From Roseovarius sp. THAF27 (GTDB taxonomy: Bacteria > Pseudomonadota > Alphaproteobacteria > Rhodobacterales > Rhodobacteraceae): 64,000 nucleotides of DNA. The stretch spans positions 1,612,001 to 1,676,000 of the forward strand of contig NZ_CP045393.1 of assembly GCF_009363655.1 (NCBI RefSeq), written 5' to 3'. Positions 8,078 through 16,411 of this stretch are shown in pieces. Under the pieces are notes generated by a model that was given only the letters and a program-made list of their open reading frames with translations, was not told the origin of the DNA and ran no database searches. Made by a program: the position numbers and the translations under genes. How positions within the stretch are numbered: the first letter of the stretch is position 1; each line of letters begins with the position of its first letter.

Positions 8078-8848
8078 ATGGCGCTCGACCCAGACATCAT
8101 GGCCTGCGCGGGCCTCGTCCATCGCGGCGACCCCGAGCGTTTCGCCGCCACCATGGCCGCCCCGGTGCCCGCGCGCGAAAAGCTCTTTCCGCTCTACGCC
8201 TTCAATGTCGAGGTTTCCCGTGCTCCGTGGGTCACGCAGGAGAGCATGATCGCCGAAATGCGCCTGCAATGGTGGCGCGACGTGCTGGAAGAGATCCGCA
8301 CGGGCGCCGAGGTCCGCCGCCACGAGGTCGCCACGCCGCTTGCCAGGGTGCTGGACACGGACATGGCCGCACGGTTGGATGCGCTGGTCGAGGCCCGCCG
8401 CTGGGACATCTACCGCGACCCGTTCGAGGACATGAGCGCTTTCCGCGGCCACCTCACCAACACGTCCGGTCTGCTGCTGCTCGCCGCCGCCCGCACCCTC
8501 GGCGACGCGCCGGAAGAGCCGATCCTGAAAGCAGGCTACGCCCAGGGCGTCGCCAACTGGCTGCGCGCCGTGCCGGAACTCGAACGCCAGGGCCGCATCC
8601 CGCTCGTCGAAGGCACGCATGCCGCCATCCGCGCCCTGGCCGACGATGCGCTGACAGACCTCGCAGAGGCCCGCCGCACGCGCCCTGCGCCGGAAGTACG
8701 TCCGGCCATGCTGGCCCTCTGGCAGACCGACGCGATCCTGAAAAAAGCCCGCCGCGACCCCGCCGCCGTCTCGGAAAACCGCCTGACCCTGCCGCCCTTC
8801 CGCTCCCGCCTCGGGCTGATGCACCGGGCCCTGACCGGACGCTGGTAA
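8078..8848 (+). CDS. Squalene/phytoene synthase family protein (NDUFAF6-like)
   Basis: A 256-aa protein starting MALDPDIMACAGLVHRGDPERFAATMAAP, then REKLFPLYAFNVEVSRAPW. Its motif order resembles the trans-isoprenyl synthase fold, but the canonical paired DxxxD motifs are not obvious; RDPFEDMSAFRGHL is the closest. Short proteobacterial members of this family resemble the mitochondrial complex I assembly factor NDUFAF6 rather than true carotenoid enzymes, and no carotenoid genes are near. I favour the NDUFAF6-like reading. The start at 8078 lacks a clear ribosome-binding site and may depend on coupling to the methyltransferase five bases upstream. Confidence 0.75.
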   Translation: MALDPDIMACAGLVHRGDPERFAATMAAPVPAREKLFPLYAFNVEVSRAPWVTQESMIAEMRLQWWRDVLEEIRTGAEVRRHEVATPLARVLDTDMAARLDALVEARRWDIYRDPFEDMSAFRGHLTNTSGLLLLAAARTLGDAPEEPILKAGYAQGVANWLRAVPELERQGRIPLVEGTHAAIRALADDALTDLAEARRTRPAPEVRPAMLALWQTDAILKKARRDPAAVSENRLTLPPFRSRLGLMHRALTGRW

Positions 8849-8881
8849 ACGGAGCGCCTGCGGCGCGCTCTATAGGGGAAT

Positions 8882-8930
8882 GAGGGGCGCTGCCCCTCAA
8901 ACTCCCCGGAGTATTTTCGGCAAGAAAAAG
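8882..8930 (+). repeat. Dispersed GC-rich palindromic repeat, copy 1
   Basis: Begins with the near-palindrome GAGGGGCGCTGCCCCTC (8882-8898), then CTCCCCGGAGTATTTTCGG and CAAGAAAAAG. Related copies are at 10213-10264 (inverted) and 61266-61338. Copies 1 and 2 bracket the MFS gene. The layout, a GC hairpin followed by CCCCGGGATATTT-like and purine-rich parts, is common between genes in this family of bacteria. Confidence 0.7.
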
Positions 8931-8932
8931 CC

Positions 8933-10153
8933 TCAGGCTGTCTTCGGCCGCATCACCAGCCAGATCAGCGCCCCGCCCGCCAGCGTCAGAAGCGGCACCA
9001 TCGCGAGGTTCACCGCTGTCCACCCGGCCTCCGCCGTGCTGCCCGAACAGTTCATCAGCCCGCCCGAGGCCAATGACGCCACCGTGACACCGCCGAAGAC
9101 CAACAGGTCGTTCATCCCCTGCATCCGACCCCGCTCATGCACGTCATGAGCGCCCGCCAGCATGGTCGTCGCCCCGATGAACCCGAAATTCCAGCCCAGC
9201 CCCAGCAGGATCAAGGCGATGAAGAAATTCTCGATCTCCACCCCCTGCAGCGCCACGATTCCCGCGGCGGCCAGGATCACAAGGCCCGCGCCCACGATTC
9301 GCTCCACCCCGAACCGCGCGATCAGATGCCCGGTAAAGAACGAAGGCGCGAACATCGCCAGCACGTGGCCTGTCACGATGTCCGCCGCGTTGCTCTCGGT
9401 GAACCCGCAGCCCACCACCGCCAGCGGTGTCGAGGTCATCACCAGGTTCATCAGCGCATAGGACACCATGGCGCAGATCACCGCCACCGCGATTCGCGGC
9501 GTGGTCAGCAGTTCCCACCGGGTGCGCCCCCTGGGACTGTCCGGCGCGGGCGGCGGGGGTTTCGGAATGTCCAGGAAGAAGAACAGCAGCGCGCCCAAAA
9601 GGTTGATCGCGATCACCGCCAGGTACGTGCCCAGGAAAGGGACGACCATCGCCTGGCTCGTCACCTTCACCAGTTGGGGTCCGATGATGGCACTCGCCAG
9701 CCCGCCCGCCAGAACATAGGAAATCGCCTTGGGCCGGAAATCATCGCTCGCCGTGTCGGCGGCGGCGAAGCGGTAAAAGCCCTGCGCCGACATGTAGATG
9801 CCGGTCAGGAAACTGCCCGTCAGGTAAACCGGAAAGGACGCCAGATAAAGGCCATAGCCCGCAATCGCCGCCCCGGTGGCCCCGCCCAAGGCCCCAATCA
9901 GGAAACCGGCCTTGCGCCCGAACCGCTGCATCACCATCGACAACGGGTTGGCCGAAATCATCGACCCCAGCACGATCAGCGAAATCGGCAACGTGGCGAA
10001 ACACACGTTGCTGGCAAGGCTCTGCCCGGCCAGCCCGCCGACGACGAAGATCATCGCCATCTGCGCCCCCAGGAGGGCCTGCGCCAGTACCAGCACGATC
10101 ACGTTACGCTTCGCGCGGCGGTCATCTTCAAGGGGCAGGGCGGTCTCGGTCAT
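8933..10153 (-). CDS. MFS transporter
   Basis: A 406-aa major facilitator with about twelve hydrophobic segments. The N-terminal half holds NPLSMVMQRFGRKAGFLIGALGG, the loop 2-3 motif of MFS proteins; the central loop (LDIPKPPPPAPDSPRGRTRWELL) separates the two six-helix halves. It probably exports a small solute or drug, but the substrate is unknown. It is monocistronic, opposite to its neighbours, and both flanks carry a copy of the same palindromic repeat in inverted orientation. That layout could reflect past insertion or just repeat-rich intergenic DNA. Confidence 0.87.
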   Translation of the reverse strand: MTETALPLEDDRRAKRNVIVLVLAQALLGAQMAMIFVVGGLAGQSLASNVCFATLPISLIVLGSMISANPLSMVMQRFGRKAGFLIGALGGATGAAIAGYGLYLASFPVYLTGSFLTGIYMSAQGFYRFAAADTASDDFRPKAISYVLAGGLASAIIGPQLVKVTSQAMVVPFLGTYLAVIAINLLGALLFFFLDIPKPPPPAPDSPRGRTRWELLTTPRIAVAVICAMVSYALMNLVMTSTPLAVVGCGFTESNAADIVTGHVLAMFAPSFFTGHLIARFGVERIVGAGLVILAAAGIVALQGVEIENFFIALILLGLGWNFGFIGATTMLAGAHDVHERGRMQGMNDLLVFGGVTVASLASGGLMNCSGSTAEAGWTAVNLAMVPLLTLAGGALIWLVMRPKTA

Positions 10154-10212
10154 GTCGCCTTGCTAGACCCCTCTCGAGAGGCCCACAAGACCCGAAATCA
10201 ATCCCAGCCCCT

Positions 10213-10264
10213 GCTTTTCCTCTGGCCGGAAATATCCCGGGGAGCGCGAGGGGCAGCGCCCCTC
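10213..10264 (-). repeat. Dispersed GC-rich palindromic repeat, copy 2 (inverted)
   Basis: Read on the minus strand it starts GAGGGGCGCTGCCCCTC and continues through CTCCCCGGGATATTTCC to GGCCAGAGGAAAAGC. It is inverted relative to copy 1 and closest to copy 3. It lies in the 232-bp gap between the MFS gene and cobK, which has no other recognisable gene. Confidence 0.7.
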
Positions 10265-10385
10265 GCATCGGTCGTATTGCGCAACGCGCAATGCGAAATT
10301 CCCGATTGGCGCGAAGGGCTTGCCCCCCTATAGTCCGCCCGACCATGCCCGGACGACCCGTTCCCTCACACCAAAGGCCCAGCCC

Positions 10386-11114
10386 GTGACGCTCCTTTTG
10401 CTCGCCGGCACAGGCGAGGCCAAGACCATCGCCGCCCGCCTGCACGCAAGCGGCATCGCGGCCACCGCCTCGCTCGCCGGCGCCTCCCGCGCGCCCGCAC
10501 CACTGGCCCTGCCCACGCGCAGCGGCGGCTTCGGGGGCGAGGCCGCGTTCCGCACCTACCTGAGCGATCAGGCGATCACTGCCGTGCTCGACGCCACGCA
10601 TCCCTTCGCCGATCGCATCTCGCAGCGCACCGCCCGGGTCTGTGCCGACCTCGGCATGCCCTACTGCCAGGTACTGCGCCCGCCCTGGACACCGGGGCCG
10701 GGCGACGACTGGACCCTGATCGACCGCGAGGAAGAGGCCGCCGCCCACATCCCGCCCGGCTCCACCGTCTTTCTCGCCACCGGCCGCCAGACGCTGCACC
10801 GTTTCGCCAACCTGTCCGCCTGCACCGTCATCAGCCGCCAGATCAACGTGCCCGACACGCCCTTTCCCTTCCCGAACGGCCGCTTTCTGCAAGGCGATCC
10901 GCCCTTTTCGGAGCGCCAGGAATACGACCTTTTCAAATCCCTCGGCATCGACTGGCTGATTGCCAAGAACGCGGGTGGCACGACACCCCGCACCAAGCTC
11001 GACGCCGCCCGCCGCCTCGGGCTGCGCGTCGCGCTGATCAACCGTCCGCCCCAGCCGGACGCACGCCGCGTCGAAACTGTCGAGGACGCCCTTGCATGGG
11101 TGCGTTCGCTGTGA
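10386..11114 (+). CDS. cobK: Precorrin-6A (cobalt-precorrin-6A) reductase
   Basis: Reduces the macrocycle of precorrin-6A in cobalamin synthesis. The product (about 242 aa) starts at GTG with VTLLLLAGTGEA, a nucleotide-binding start typical of CobK/CbiJ, and has AVLDATHPFADRIS and the C-terminal WLIAKNAGGTTPRTKLDAARRLGL. An upstream in-frame ATG at 10320 would add 22 unconserved residues, so I prefer the GTG. No other cob genes are adjacent; it overlaps the DNA glycosylase gene by 19 bp, and the three genes 10386-12402 probably form one transcript. Confidence 0.88.
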   Translation: MTLLLLAGTGEAKTIAARLHASGIAATASLAGASRAPAPLALPTRSGGFGGEAAFRTYLSDQAITAVLDATHPFADRISQRTARVCADLGMPYCQVLRPPWTPGPGDDWTLIDREEEAAAHIPPGSTVFLATGRQTLHRFANLSACTVISRQINVPDTPFPFPNGRFLQGDPPFSERQEYDLFKSLGIDWLIAKNAGGTTPRTKLDAARRLGLRVALINRPPQPDARRVETVEDALAWVRSL

Positions 11115-11740
11115 CGGGGCGCATCATCCGCACCGATGCGGACGTGGCGGAAGGCGTGGCGCATCTCACCGCCATCTGCCCCCGCATGGCCCATGCCCAC
11201 GCCCAGACCGGCCCGCTTCCCCTGCGCCGCAGACTCGACGGGTTCGCGGAACTTCTGTCAGCCATCGTCAGCCAGCAGGTCTCCACCGCCTCCGCCGCCG
11301 CCATCTGGGACCGCATGAAAACTGCAGGTCTCACTGGCCCGCGCAAGATCAAATGGGCCAGTGACGACAACCTCCGCGCCGTCGGCCTCAGCCGCCAGAA
11401 GATCCGCTATGCCCGCGCGCTCTCGGACGCCGGGATCAACTTCAAGGCCCTCCGCGATACTCCCACGGACGAGGTTATCGCCACCCTCACGCAAGTCCCC
11501 GGCATCGGCACCTGGACCGCCGAGATCTATGCCATGTTCAGCCTCGGCCGCGCCGACGTCTTCGCCCCCGGCGACCTTGCCCTGCAAGAGGCCGCGCGCC
11601 TCCTATACGACTTGCCCGACCGCCCCCGCGACCGCGCCCTGCGCGCCATGGCGACCGCCTGGAGCCCATGGAGATCGGTTGCAGCCCGCCAGCTCTGGGC
11701 CTACTACCGTGTGGCGAAACAAAGGGAAGGCATCAGATGA
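11096..11740 (+). CDS. DNA-3-methyladenine glycosylase II (AlkA-like)
   Basis: Excises alkylated purines in base-excision repair. The 214-aa protein has the helix-hairpin-helix LTQVPGIGTWTAEIYAMFSLGRADVFAPGDLALQEA; the Asp in PGDLAL is the catalytic residue of the HhH-GPD superfamily. There is no C-terminal Fe-S loop, unlike Nth or MutY. It lacks the Ada-like N-terminal extension of E. coli AlkA, as is normal for short bacterial forms. It overlaps cobK upstream and shares an ATGA stop-start with the esterase gene downstream. Confidence 0.87.
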   Translation: MGAFAVTGRIIRTDADVAEGVAHLTAICPRMAHAHAQTGPLPLRRRLDGFAELLSAIVSQQVSTASAAAIWDRMKTAGLTGPRKIKWASDDNLRAVGLSRQKIRYARALSDAGINFKALRDTPTDEVIATLTQVPGIGTWTAEIYAMFSLGRADVFAPGDLALQEAARLLYDLPDRPRDRALRAMATAWSPWRSVAARQLWAYYRVAKQREGIR

Positions 11741-12402
11741 CCCGCGTACTTCAGGCCGGCCGCAAGGAACCTCTCTCTGGCACGACCCGCTCCGTCGTCG
11801 TGTTCCTGCATGGCTACGGCGCCAATGGGGCCGACCTTCTGGGCCTCGCCGACCCGCTGGCCGAACACCTGCCGGATACGCTCTTCGTCGCGCCCGACGC
11901 GCCCGAGACGATCCCGATGATGCCCACCGGCTACCAGTGGTTCCCGATCCCCTGGATCGACGGATCGAGCGAGGAAGAGGCCCATCGCGGCCTGCAAGCG
12001 GCGTCGGAAGACCTCAACGCCTTCCTCGACGCGCTCATGGTCGACGAGGACGTGCTGCCCGAACAGGTCGTGCTCTTCGGCTTCTCGCAAGGCACGATGA
12101 TGGCCCTGCACGTGGCCCCGCGCCGCGAGGACGAGATCGCCGGCATCGTCGGCTTCTCGGGCCGTCTCCTGCAGCCCGAGCTTCTGGCCGACGAGGTGGT
12201 CAGCCGCCCGCCGGTTTTGCTGGTCCATGGCGACGCCGACGACGTCGTGCCGCCACAGTCGCTGCCAGAGGCCGCCGAGGCGCTGCAATCCGCCGGCTGG
12301 AAAGAGGTCTATGCCCATGTGATGAAAGGCACCGCCCACGGCATCGCCCCCGATGGCCTGTCCGTGGCGCTCGCCTTCATGCGCGACAAGCTCAGCCTCT
12401 GA
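11737..12402 (+). CDS. Alpha/beta-hydrolase, carboxylesterase/phospholipase family
   Basis: A 221-aa serine hydrolase: oxyanion-hole HGYGANGADL, nucleophile elbow GFSQGT (Ser), catalytic Asp in HGDADDVVP and His in GTAHGIAPDG. This matches the Abhydrolase_2 (YpfH/acyl-protein thioesterase-like) family of small-ester hydrolases. The start ATG shares four bases with the glycosylase stop, so translation is coupled. Physiological substrate unknown. Confidence 0.87.
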   Translation: MTRVLQAGRKEPLSGTTRSVVVFLHGYGANGADLLGLADPLAEHLPDTLFVAPDAPETIPMMPTGYQWFPIPWIDGSSEEEAHRGLQAASEDLNAFLDALMVDEDVLPEQVVLFGFSQGTMMALHVAPRREDEIAGIVGFSGRLLQPELLADEVVSRPPVLLVHGDADDVVPPQSLPEAAEALQSAGWKEVYAHVMKGTAHGIAPDGLSVALAFMRDKLSL

Positions 12403-12457
12403 AACCAACGCGGTTTCGCCGTTCATCTGGCGCAATCAAACGCAGTTTCGCCGTCCC

Positions 12458-12484
12458 CGCGTAGGGTGGGTGACAACCCACGCG
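12458..12484 (+). repeat. 27-bp CGCGTAGGGTGGGT repeat, left copy
   Basis: A 27-bp sequence with ACCC and ACGCG pairing back to GGGT and CGCGT, so it can fold as a hairpin. A second copy in the same orientation is at 13659-13685, differing at four positions by eye. The two flank the PAP2 gene on either side. Confidence 0.6.
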
Positions 12485-12492
12485 TCCCCCGG

Positions 12493-13545
12493 CTACTCCC
12501 CCGGCACCCCCTGCAAAGCGCCGTCCTCCACCGCCTTGTCCGACGCCAACCAGGGGATCACCGCCCGCAAGGCCCCCCAGATCCCCACAACCAGCGCCGA
12601 GGACACAATCCCGTCCACCGCGTAATGCCACCCAAGGTGCACCGACCCCACCCAGATGAAGAGCGTATAGACGACGCCCGCCAGCCCCAGCCAGCGGCCA
12701 ACCCCGAAGAACAACAGCGCCCACATCGCCGCCAACGCCACATGCATCGACGGCATCGCCGAGATTCCGTATCCCAGCCCGATCGCCCCGGCCTTGTACC
12801 CCGCCAGCAACTCCGCCTGGAAAACCTGCGAGGCGATCCCCGGCACCTCCGCCGCCTGTTCCGCCAGCCGGGCTTTCAGCGGGTTGAACACGCCGGCCTC
12901 GAACAACGCCCCGTCATAGACCGGCCCCGCCGATGCGAACATTCCCGCCAGCACGCAGCCGATCACGAACCAGCTGATCAGGAACGTCCCGATGTAACAG
13001 GCCCGCGCCAGCGGCCCCGTTACCATCAGCCCGCAGATCACATAGGCGATCATCATCGGATAGAACCATGCGTGGTAGAACTGGTCGATCCACCATGTCG
13101 CCGCCGCGCTGCCGAACACCGCGTGGCTCAGCACCCACGGGTCATGCCCCATGAACATCGCCCGGTCCCACGCGATAAAATCCGCATCCCACGTGAACCC
13201 AAAGTTCGGCAGAACAACCGTCTTGTGCACGGTGAAACTGGCCATCGTCACGATGAACGCCACCAGCGGCACGACCACGTTCAGAAACCTGGCCCGCCGC
13301 TGATGCGCCAGCCAATCCTTCACGAACCCCAGCCGGTCCACAGGCGCCGGGCCTCGCACCGACTGCCGGATCAGGCCGCAACACACGAGGATCAGCGCCC
13401 CCGCCGCCCACATGCTCAGGCCCAGCCCGGTGTAATGCACCAAGGGCACCGCGAAATGCCGCAACGAGACCGCCGGCGCGGCCCAGGTCCAGGCAAGAAT
13501 GGCCGCGGTCACGGCCAGGAAAATGCGGTTTACGATGCGGTCCAT
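12493..13545 (-). CDS. PAP2-superfamily membrane phosphatase (Aur1/Ipt1-like domain)
   Basis: A 350-aa multi-pass membrane protein with the phosphatase motifs SAMPSMHVAL and VGSVHLGWHYAVDGI, the two His-containing signatures of type-2 phosphatidic acid phosphatases; the first motif near KAGAI is less clear. The arrangement with a long N-terminal membrane region resembles the inositolphosphotransferase-like PAP2_3 group, which handles lipid phosphates or phosphosphingolipid head groups. It is monocistronic and flanked by two copies of a 27-bp repeat. Confidence 0.8.
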   Translation of the reverse strand: MDRIVNRIFLAVTAAILAWTWAAPAVSLRHFAVPLVHYTGLGLSMWAAGALILVCCGLIRQSVRGPAPVDRLGFVKDWLAHQRRARFLNVVVPLVAFIVTMASFTVHKTVVLPNFGFTWDADFIAWDRAMFMGHDPWVLSHAVFGSAAATWWIDQFYHAWFYPMMIAYVICGLMVTGPLARACYIGTFLISWFVIGCVLAGMFASAGPVYDGALFEAGVFNPLKARLAEQAAEVPGIASQVFQAELLAGYKAGAIGLGYGISAMPSMHVALAAMWALLFFGVGRWLGLAGVVYTLFIWVGSVHLGWHYAVDGIVSSALVVGIWGALRAVIPWLASDKAVEDGALQGVPGE

Positions 13546-13658
13546 GCCAAACCCCGTGATCTCCAGCCTGCGTGGGATGCCACGCGGGCCGCCCCATTTT
13601 GAGGCGCGATTGCGGTCATTGCATGAAAAAGGGCAGGGCGCGCACCCCTGCAGACATC

Positions 13659-13685
13659 CGCGTAGGGTGGGTAAAAACTCACGCG
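13659..13685 (+). repeat. 27-bp CGCGTAGGGTGGGT repeat, right copy
   Basis: Direct-orientation partner of the copy at 12458-12484, with the same CGCGT arms and centre changed to AAAAACT. It lies between the 3' end of the metallo-hydrolase gene and the 5' end of the PAP2 gene. Confidence 0.6.
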
Positions 13686-13695
13686 CGGGGGATCG

Positions 13696-14601
13696 CTAGA
13701 ACCTGTTCGCCGGGATCTTGAAATAGCTCCTGCCGTCTTCCTCCGGCTCGGGCAGGCGCCCGCCGCGCAGGTTGACCTGCAACGCCGCCAGCATCCGGTC
13801 GGGCAGGGCCAGCGTCGCATCCCGGGTCTCGCGCCGGGCCACGTACTCGGCCTTGCTCGCCCCGTCCTTCAGGTGGATGTTCTCGCGCTTCTGCTGCCCC
13901 ACCGTGCTTTCCCACGCAGGCTCTTCGCGGCTGTCCGTGCCGTAATCGTGCCCGATGAAGACGCGCGTCTCGTCCGGGTGGTCCAGGATCCGCATGATGC
14001 TGTCATAAAGTTCCGCCGCCGTCCCACCGGGGAAATCGGCGCGCGCCGTTCCGGCGTCCGGCATCATCAACGTGTCATGGGCAAAGATCGCGTCGCCCAC
14101 CACATAGGTCACGGACCCCAGCGTATGGCCCGGAGACAGCATCACCTTCACGTCCAGATTGCCGATCTTAAACCTGTCGCCATCGGCAAAAAGCCGGTCG
14201 AAATGCGGATCGACCGGAAAGGCGTGCGGCGCGTTGTAATAATCCCGCCATAGCGCCGCGATCTCGCGCACCTTCTCGCCGATCCCCGTCGGCGCGCCGG
14301 TCTGCTCCTTCAGCCAGGCCCCCGCCATCAGGTGATCCGCATGCGGATGCGTGTCGAGGATCCATTCCAGCTCCAGCCCGCGTTCCGCGATAGTGTCCAG
14401 CGCCCATTGCGCCGGCGCGAACCCGGTGGAGAAAGATTTCGGGTCCAGCGTCTGCACCACGTCGATCAGTGCCGCGTGCCGCGTTTCGGGGCAGATGCAG
14501 ATATACTGGCAACTGCCTGTATCCTCGTCATAAAACCCGATCACCTCGGGGCTGCCGGCGCCGGTCGACGCGGATGTCTTGCTCAGGATATCGTCGCTCA
14601 T
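13696..14601 (-). CDS. MBL-fold metallo-hydrolase, persulfide dioxygenase (ETHE1)-like
   Basis: A 301-aa metallo-beta-lactamase-fold protein with ILDTHPHADHLMAGAWL (HxHxDH), SPGHTLGSVTYVVGDAIFAHDTL and FIGHDYG, the iron-site ligands of the ETHE1/glyoxalase II group. ETHE1-type enzymes oxidise glutathione persulfide to sulfite. It is the last gene of a leftward sulfur operon, 36 bp after a paralogue of similar architecture. The extension past the MBL core (ENIHLKDG, DATLALPDRMLAALQVNLRGG) is shared with the paralogue, so both come from one duplication. Confidence 0.85.
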   Translation of the reverse strand: MSDDILSKTSASTGAGSPEVIGFYDEDTGSCQYICICPETRHAALIDVVQTLDPKSFSTGFAPAQWALDTIAERGLELEWILDTHPHADHLMAGAWLKEQTGAPTGIGEKVREIAALWRDYYNAPHAFPVDPHFDRLFADGDRFKIGNLDVKVMLSPGHTLGSVTYVVGDAIFAHDTLMMPDAGTARADFPGGTAAELYDSIMRILDHPDETRVFIGHDYGTDSREEPAWESTVGQQKRENIHLKDGASKAEYVARRETRDATLALPDRMLAALQVNLRGGRLPEPEEDGRSYFKIPANRF

Positions 14602-14637
14602 ACTCTCCCTTCCGAATGCTGTGGAACTGACGCGGCC

Positions 14638-15522
14638 CTACAACCCGTTCAACGGCACTTTCAGCACCGGGTTCCCATGTTCGTCCGTCGGCACCTTTCC
14701 GGCGCGCATGTTCACCTGCAAGGACGGTATGATCAGCTTGGGCATCGCCAACGTCGCGTCCCGCTCGGTGCGGAACTTCACGAACTCCTCGCGGCTTTTG
14801 CCGCCGCCCACGTGAATGTTGTGCGTCTTCTCGTCGCCCACGGTCGTCTCCCACGCGATATCTCGCCCGTTGGGACCATAGTCGTGACACATGAACAGGC
14901 GCATCGCGTCGGGCAGGGTCAGCACCTTCTGAATGCTGTCGTAAAGCTGCCCCGCATCCCCGCCCGGAAAATCCGCCCGGGCCGAGCCGCCATCGGGCAT
15001 GAACAGCGTATCGCCCACGAACGCCGCGTCGCCCATCACGTGCACCATGCAGGCGGGCGTATGGCCGGGCGTGTACATGGCGAAACAGTCCATCTCGCCC
15101 ACGCGGTAGGTGTCGCCATCCTCGAACAGCGAGTCGAACTGCGACCCGTCGCGCTGAAACTCGGTGCCCTCGTTGAACACCTTGCCGAACGTGTCCTGCA
15201 CGACCATGATCTTGGACCCGATCCCGATCTTCCCTCCCAGCTTCTCCTGGATATAGGGCGCGGCGGACAGGTGGTCGGCATGGACATGCGTCTCGATGAT
15301 CCAGTCCAGCCGCAGGCCCTGATCCTTGATCTGCCGGATCAGTTCATCGGCATGGTCATAGGTGATCCGCCCGGCGGCGTAATCAATGTCCATCACGCTG
15401 TCGACGATGGCACAGGCCTCGCTGCCGGGGTCCTTGACGATATAGCTGATCGTATTGGTCGCCGCGTCGAAAAAGCCCTGCACCTGAGGCCTCACACCCA
15501 TGTTCACGGGATAATCGTTCAT
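14638..15522 (-). CDS. MBL-fold metallo-hydrolase, Blh/ETHE1-like sulfur dioxygenase
   Basis: A 294-aa protein with IIETHVHADHLSAAPYIQ, TPGHTPACMVHVMGDAAFVGDTLF and FMCHDYGPNGR, the ETHE1-type metal ligands. It carries the same C-terminal extension (HNIHVGGGKS, DATLAMPKLIIPSLQVNMRAG) as the gene that follows it. Proteins of this type in BigR/SqrR regulons detoxify hydrogen sulfide as persulfide. The start at 15522 has GGGAGG upstream and lies 13 bp past the YeeE-like stop. The two may differ in substrate, since active-site surroundings diverge. Confidence 0.85.
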   Translation of the reverse strand: MNDYPVNMGVRPQVQGFFDAATNTISYIVKDPGSEACAIVDSVMDIDYAAGRITYDHADELIRQIKDQGLRLDWIIETHVHADHLSAAPYIQEKLGGKIGIGSKIMVVQDTFGKVFNEGTEFQRDGSQFDSLFEDGDTYRVGEMDCFAMYTPGHTPACMVHVMGDAAFVGDTLFMPDGGSARADFPGGDAGQLYDSIQKVLTLPDAMRLFMCHDYGPNGRDIAWETTVGDEKTHNIHVGGGKSREEFVKFRTERDATLAMPKLIIPSLQVNMRAGKVPTDEHGNPVLKVPLNGL

Positions 15523-15535
15523 CTCATGCCTCCCT

Positions 15536-15973
15536 TCACGTCTCCGCCCGCCTTGGCCACAGCGGCAACCCCTTGGCCAGCCGCGCCAGACCCAGACCCA
15601 CGCCGACCGCGCCCAGGAACAGGATAACCTCCCAGCGGCCAGTGCCAAGCGCCGGAATCGCGGCACCGGGGCAGAATCCCGCGATGCCCCAGCCGATCCC
15701 GAACAGGGCCGATCCGCCCACCAGCCTGCCGTCGATCACCGCCGAGCCGGGCACTTGGAATCGCCCGGCGAAAAGCGGCGCAGACCGCCGCCAGACCAAC
15801 CGATACCCGATAAAGGTCACCACCACGGCGCCCCCCATCACGAAGATCAGGCTCGGGTCCCAAGTCCCTGCGATATCAAGAAAATTCAGAACCTTCGCCG
15901 GGTTGATCATCCCCGACAGGGTGATCCCCGCACCGAACACCATGCCAGTCAGAACCGCGAACAGAAGCCTCAT
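15536..15973 (-). CDS. YeeE/YedE-family (DUF6691) half-size sulfur transporter
   Basis: A 145-aa membrane protein with about four helices and the sulfur-transport motif GWGIAGFCPGAAIPALGTG, in which the Cys is proposed to relay thiosulfate or polysulfide. E. coli YeeE carries two such halves in one chain; here two adjacent short genes encode them separately. It is 3 bp downstream of its partner and immediately upstream of the MBL-fold hydrolase, so imported reduced sulfur would meet the dioxygenases. Confidence 0.85.
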   Translation of the reverse strand: MRLLFAVLTGMVFGAGITLSGMINPAKVLNFLDIAGTWDPSLIFVMGGAVVVTFIGYRLVWRRSAPLFAGRFQVPGSAVIDGRLVGGSALFGIGWGIAGFCPGAAIPALGTGRWEVILFLGAVGVGLGLARLAKGLPLWPRRAET

Positions 15974-15976
15974 CGC

Positions 15977-16408
15977 TCAGCCTCCCATAATGTGACGGAT
16001 GTTGAACACCGTCATCGCCGCCGTGCCCATGAAGACCGGCACCGCCACGATGGACCGGCGCGACAACCTCGACAACCCACAGACGCCATGCCCCGAGGTG
16101 CAGCCCGACCCGAGGCTCGCGCCAAATCCCACGACGATCCCGCCGATCACGATCATCGCCGGGCTGACCGGCACGTCGATCTGCGGCCAGCGCCCGGTCA
16201 TCAGAAACATCAGCACCGGCACCAGCACCATCCCCAGGATCAGCGCCGCGCGCCAAGACAGCTCCTCGCGGCCTTCGGCAAAGACAAACCCCGACAGGAT
16301 GCCGGTCGCGCCAAAAATGCGCCCCAGCCCCAGCATCAGCAGCACCGCCGCCAGCCCGATCAGTGCGCCGCCGGCCAGCGACGCGAATGGTGTGAACGCG
16401 GTCTCCAT
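15977..16408 (-). CDS. YeeE/YedE-family half-size sulfur transporter
   Basis: A 143-aa membrane protein, N-terminal partner of the gene at 15536. The motif GFGASLGSGCTSGHGVCGLSRLS carries two cysteines and matches the conserved YeeE/YedE sulfur-binding loop. Four or five hydrophobic segments. It is 3 bp from both the upstream DUF2892 gene and the downstream half-transporter, so the three are clearly one operon. Confidence 0.87.
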   Translation of the reverse strand: METAFTPFASLAGGALIGLAAVLLMLGLGRIFGATGILSGFVFAEGREELSWRAALILGMVLVPVLMFLMTGRWPQIDVPVSPAMIVIGGIVVGFGASLGSGCTSGHGVCGLSRLSRRSIVAVPVFMGTAAMTVFNIRHIMGG

Positions 16409-16411
16409 GAT

